Assembly: GCF_001894925.1 (NCBI RefSeq)
Contig: NZ_BCXD01000026.1
Location: 1 to 64,000 of the forward strand
DNA from: Rhodococcus rhodnii NBRC 100604
Lineage (GTDB): Bacteria > Actinomycetota > Actinomycetes > Mycobacteriales > Mycobacteriaceae
Length of the DNA stretch: 64,000 nucleotides
Direction of reading: 5' to 3'
Shown: piece after piece, positions 63,565 through 64,000 of the stretch
Layout: each line of letters opens with the position of its first letter
Position numbering within the stretch: the stretch's first letter is position 1
The notes under the pieces: generated by a model
The model's input: only the letters and a program-made list of their open reading frames with translations
What the model was told of the DNA's origin: nothing
Databases searched by the model: none
Position numbers and translations under genes: made by a program

Positions 63565-64000
63565 CGAAGACTGAACCAACGAGAGACCAACGTCCACGGT
63601 GGTCGACTCCGGCGGAGCCACGAGACAGTTCTCGGCCGAGCCTCTCCGCTGCGAGTTCCTCAGGAGAAGTGAAGATGTCGCGGCGGACGGTGCCCAAAAT
63701 CGTGCCGAGGTTGATGCCGCCCACGTACGAGGTCGCGATCTCCGGGTGCTCCTGCTGCTGGCTCACCCGGTGGTGGCCGCACAGCAGGTGGCCGAGTTCA
63801 TGGTAGATCTGGCGCTCTTGGTGCGCCGGTGACCGCTTCGCGTCGTAGCGGATCATTGCGCCCTCGGTCCCGACGACCGTCAGTGCTCCGCATGACCCCG
63901 CGTCGCGAAGAACCGACTCCGGGCCGGTCCACTCGGCTACTCGCAGGATCGTGAAACTGAGCTCGGCCCGGACCCGCTCGACCACGTCGCTCAACCGCCA
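63557..64000 (-). CDS. ImmA/IrrE-type metallopeptidase, 5' end at or beyond the window edge
   Basis: The visible 145 residues contain YHELGHLLCGHHRV with HELGH at about residues 65-69 counted from the TTG at 63994, followed by FTSPEELAAERLGRELS (EExxA-type third ligand region). ImmA/IrrE peptidases cleave XRE-family repressors in response to stress or signals. The frame is open to the end of the window, and the TTG at 63994 is only a fallback start, so the protein is probably incomplete here. It is coupled to the membrane protein gene downstream. A second such pair lies at 32352-33720. Confidence 0.8.
   Translation of the reverse strand, partial: WRLSDVVERVRAELSFTILRVAEWTGPESVLRDAGSCGALTVVGTEGAMIRYDAKRSPAHQERQIYHELGHLLCGHHRVSQQQEHPEIATSYVGGINLGTILGTVRRDIFTSPEELAAERLGRELSRGSAGVDHRGRWSLVGSVFGE

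Overview
The window looks like part of a large conjugative plasmid, or possibly an integrated conjugative element, from a mycolic-acid actinobacterium of the Rhodococcus/Gordonia/Nocardia type. The evidence is high GC with strong third-position GC bias, WhiB proteins, an NrdH-redoxin, a DUF3558-like lipoprotein, a cutinase-family protein inside the transfer operon, a mycobacterial-type LexA box and an actinobacterial type IV secretion gene set (SCO6880-like protein, DUF4913-like protein, VirB4 and VirD4 ATPases). The genus is inferred. No rRNA, tRNA or CRISPR array was seen.

Region by region: (1) 1-8.8 kb holds a compact one-direction RiPP cluster: a 70-residue precursor ending in Cys, an attenuator-like hairpin, a LanD-type cysteine decarboxylase, a degenerate kinase-fold protein, an APH-fold kinase, a HopA1-family protein, an M16 metallopeptidase, two half-size catalytically empty M16-like proteins, an anchored protein and an ABC exporter. 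With no LanB/C/M and no YcaO visible, it best fits a class V lanthipeptide (lexapeptide/cacaoidin-like) cluster. (2) 8.8-18.6 kb is an accessory block of small proteins: an AAA ATPase with a leaderless promoter, paralogous two-helix membrane proteins, a duplicated ribbon-helix-helix-like protein, a gene under a perfect LexA box, two WhiB proteins, NrdH and a DnaB-N-like protein. (3) 18.8-27.8 kb holds a giant N6-adenine methylase/SNF2-like helicase with its upstream partner and a ParB-like protein. (4) 27.9-31.0 kb is the mobilisation module: a palindrome-rich candidate oriT, a MobC-like protein and a relaxase. (5) 31-38.4 kb is a mosaic: a lipoprotein, a frameshifted ImmA/IrrE peptidase with membrane partner, an IS3 remnant that ends inside a truncated ardC, a secreted serine protease, a candidate secreted toxin/immunity pair and a resolvase with a res-like site. 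(6) 38.4-41.4 kb is maintenance: an RHH protein, ParA, a centromere-like repeat region and a primase-polymerase-type Rep. (7) 41.4-60.3 kb is a long minus-strand conjugation region with envelope functions (M23+NlpC/P60 hydrolase, cutinase, lipoproteins, pilin-like small membrane proteins). (8) 60.5-64 kb carries an XRE-like regulator, an SGNH hydrolase broken by a stop codon, and a second membrane-protein/ImmA-IrrE pair that runs to the window edge.

Functionally, Rep plus ParA/RHH would maintain the element, MobC/relaxase would process oriT, the VirD4-like coupling protein would deliver DNA to the secretion channel, and the methylase-helicase with the ardC remnant suggests protection against restriction in new hosts. 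The RiPP cluster is the main cargo and the strongest candidate for an undescribed product. Broken genes (ardC, IS3, SGNH hydrolase, one ImmA/IrrE gene) show ongoing decay in the cargo segments. Family calls rest on motif reading; no database search was run.
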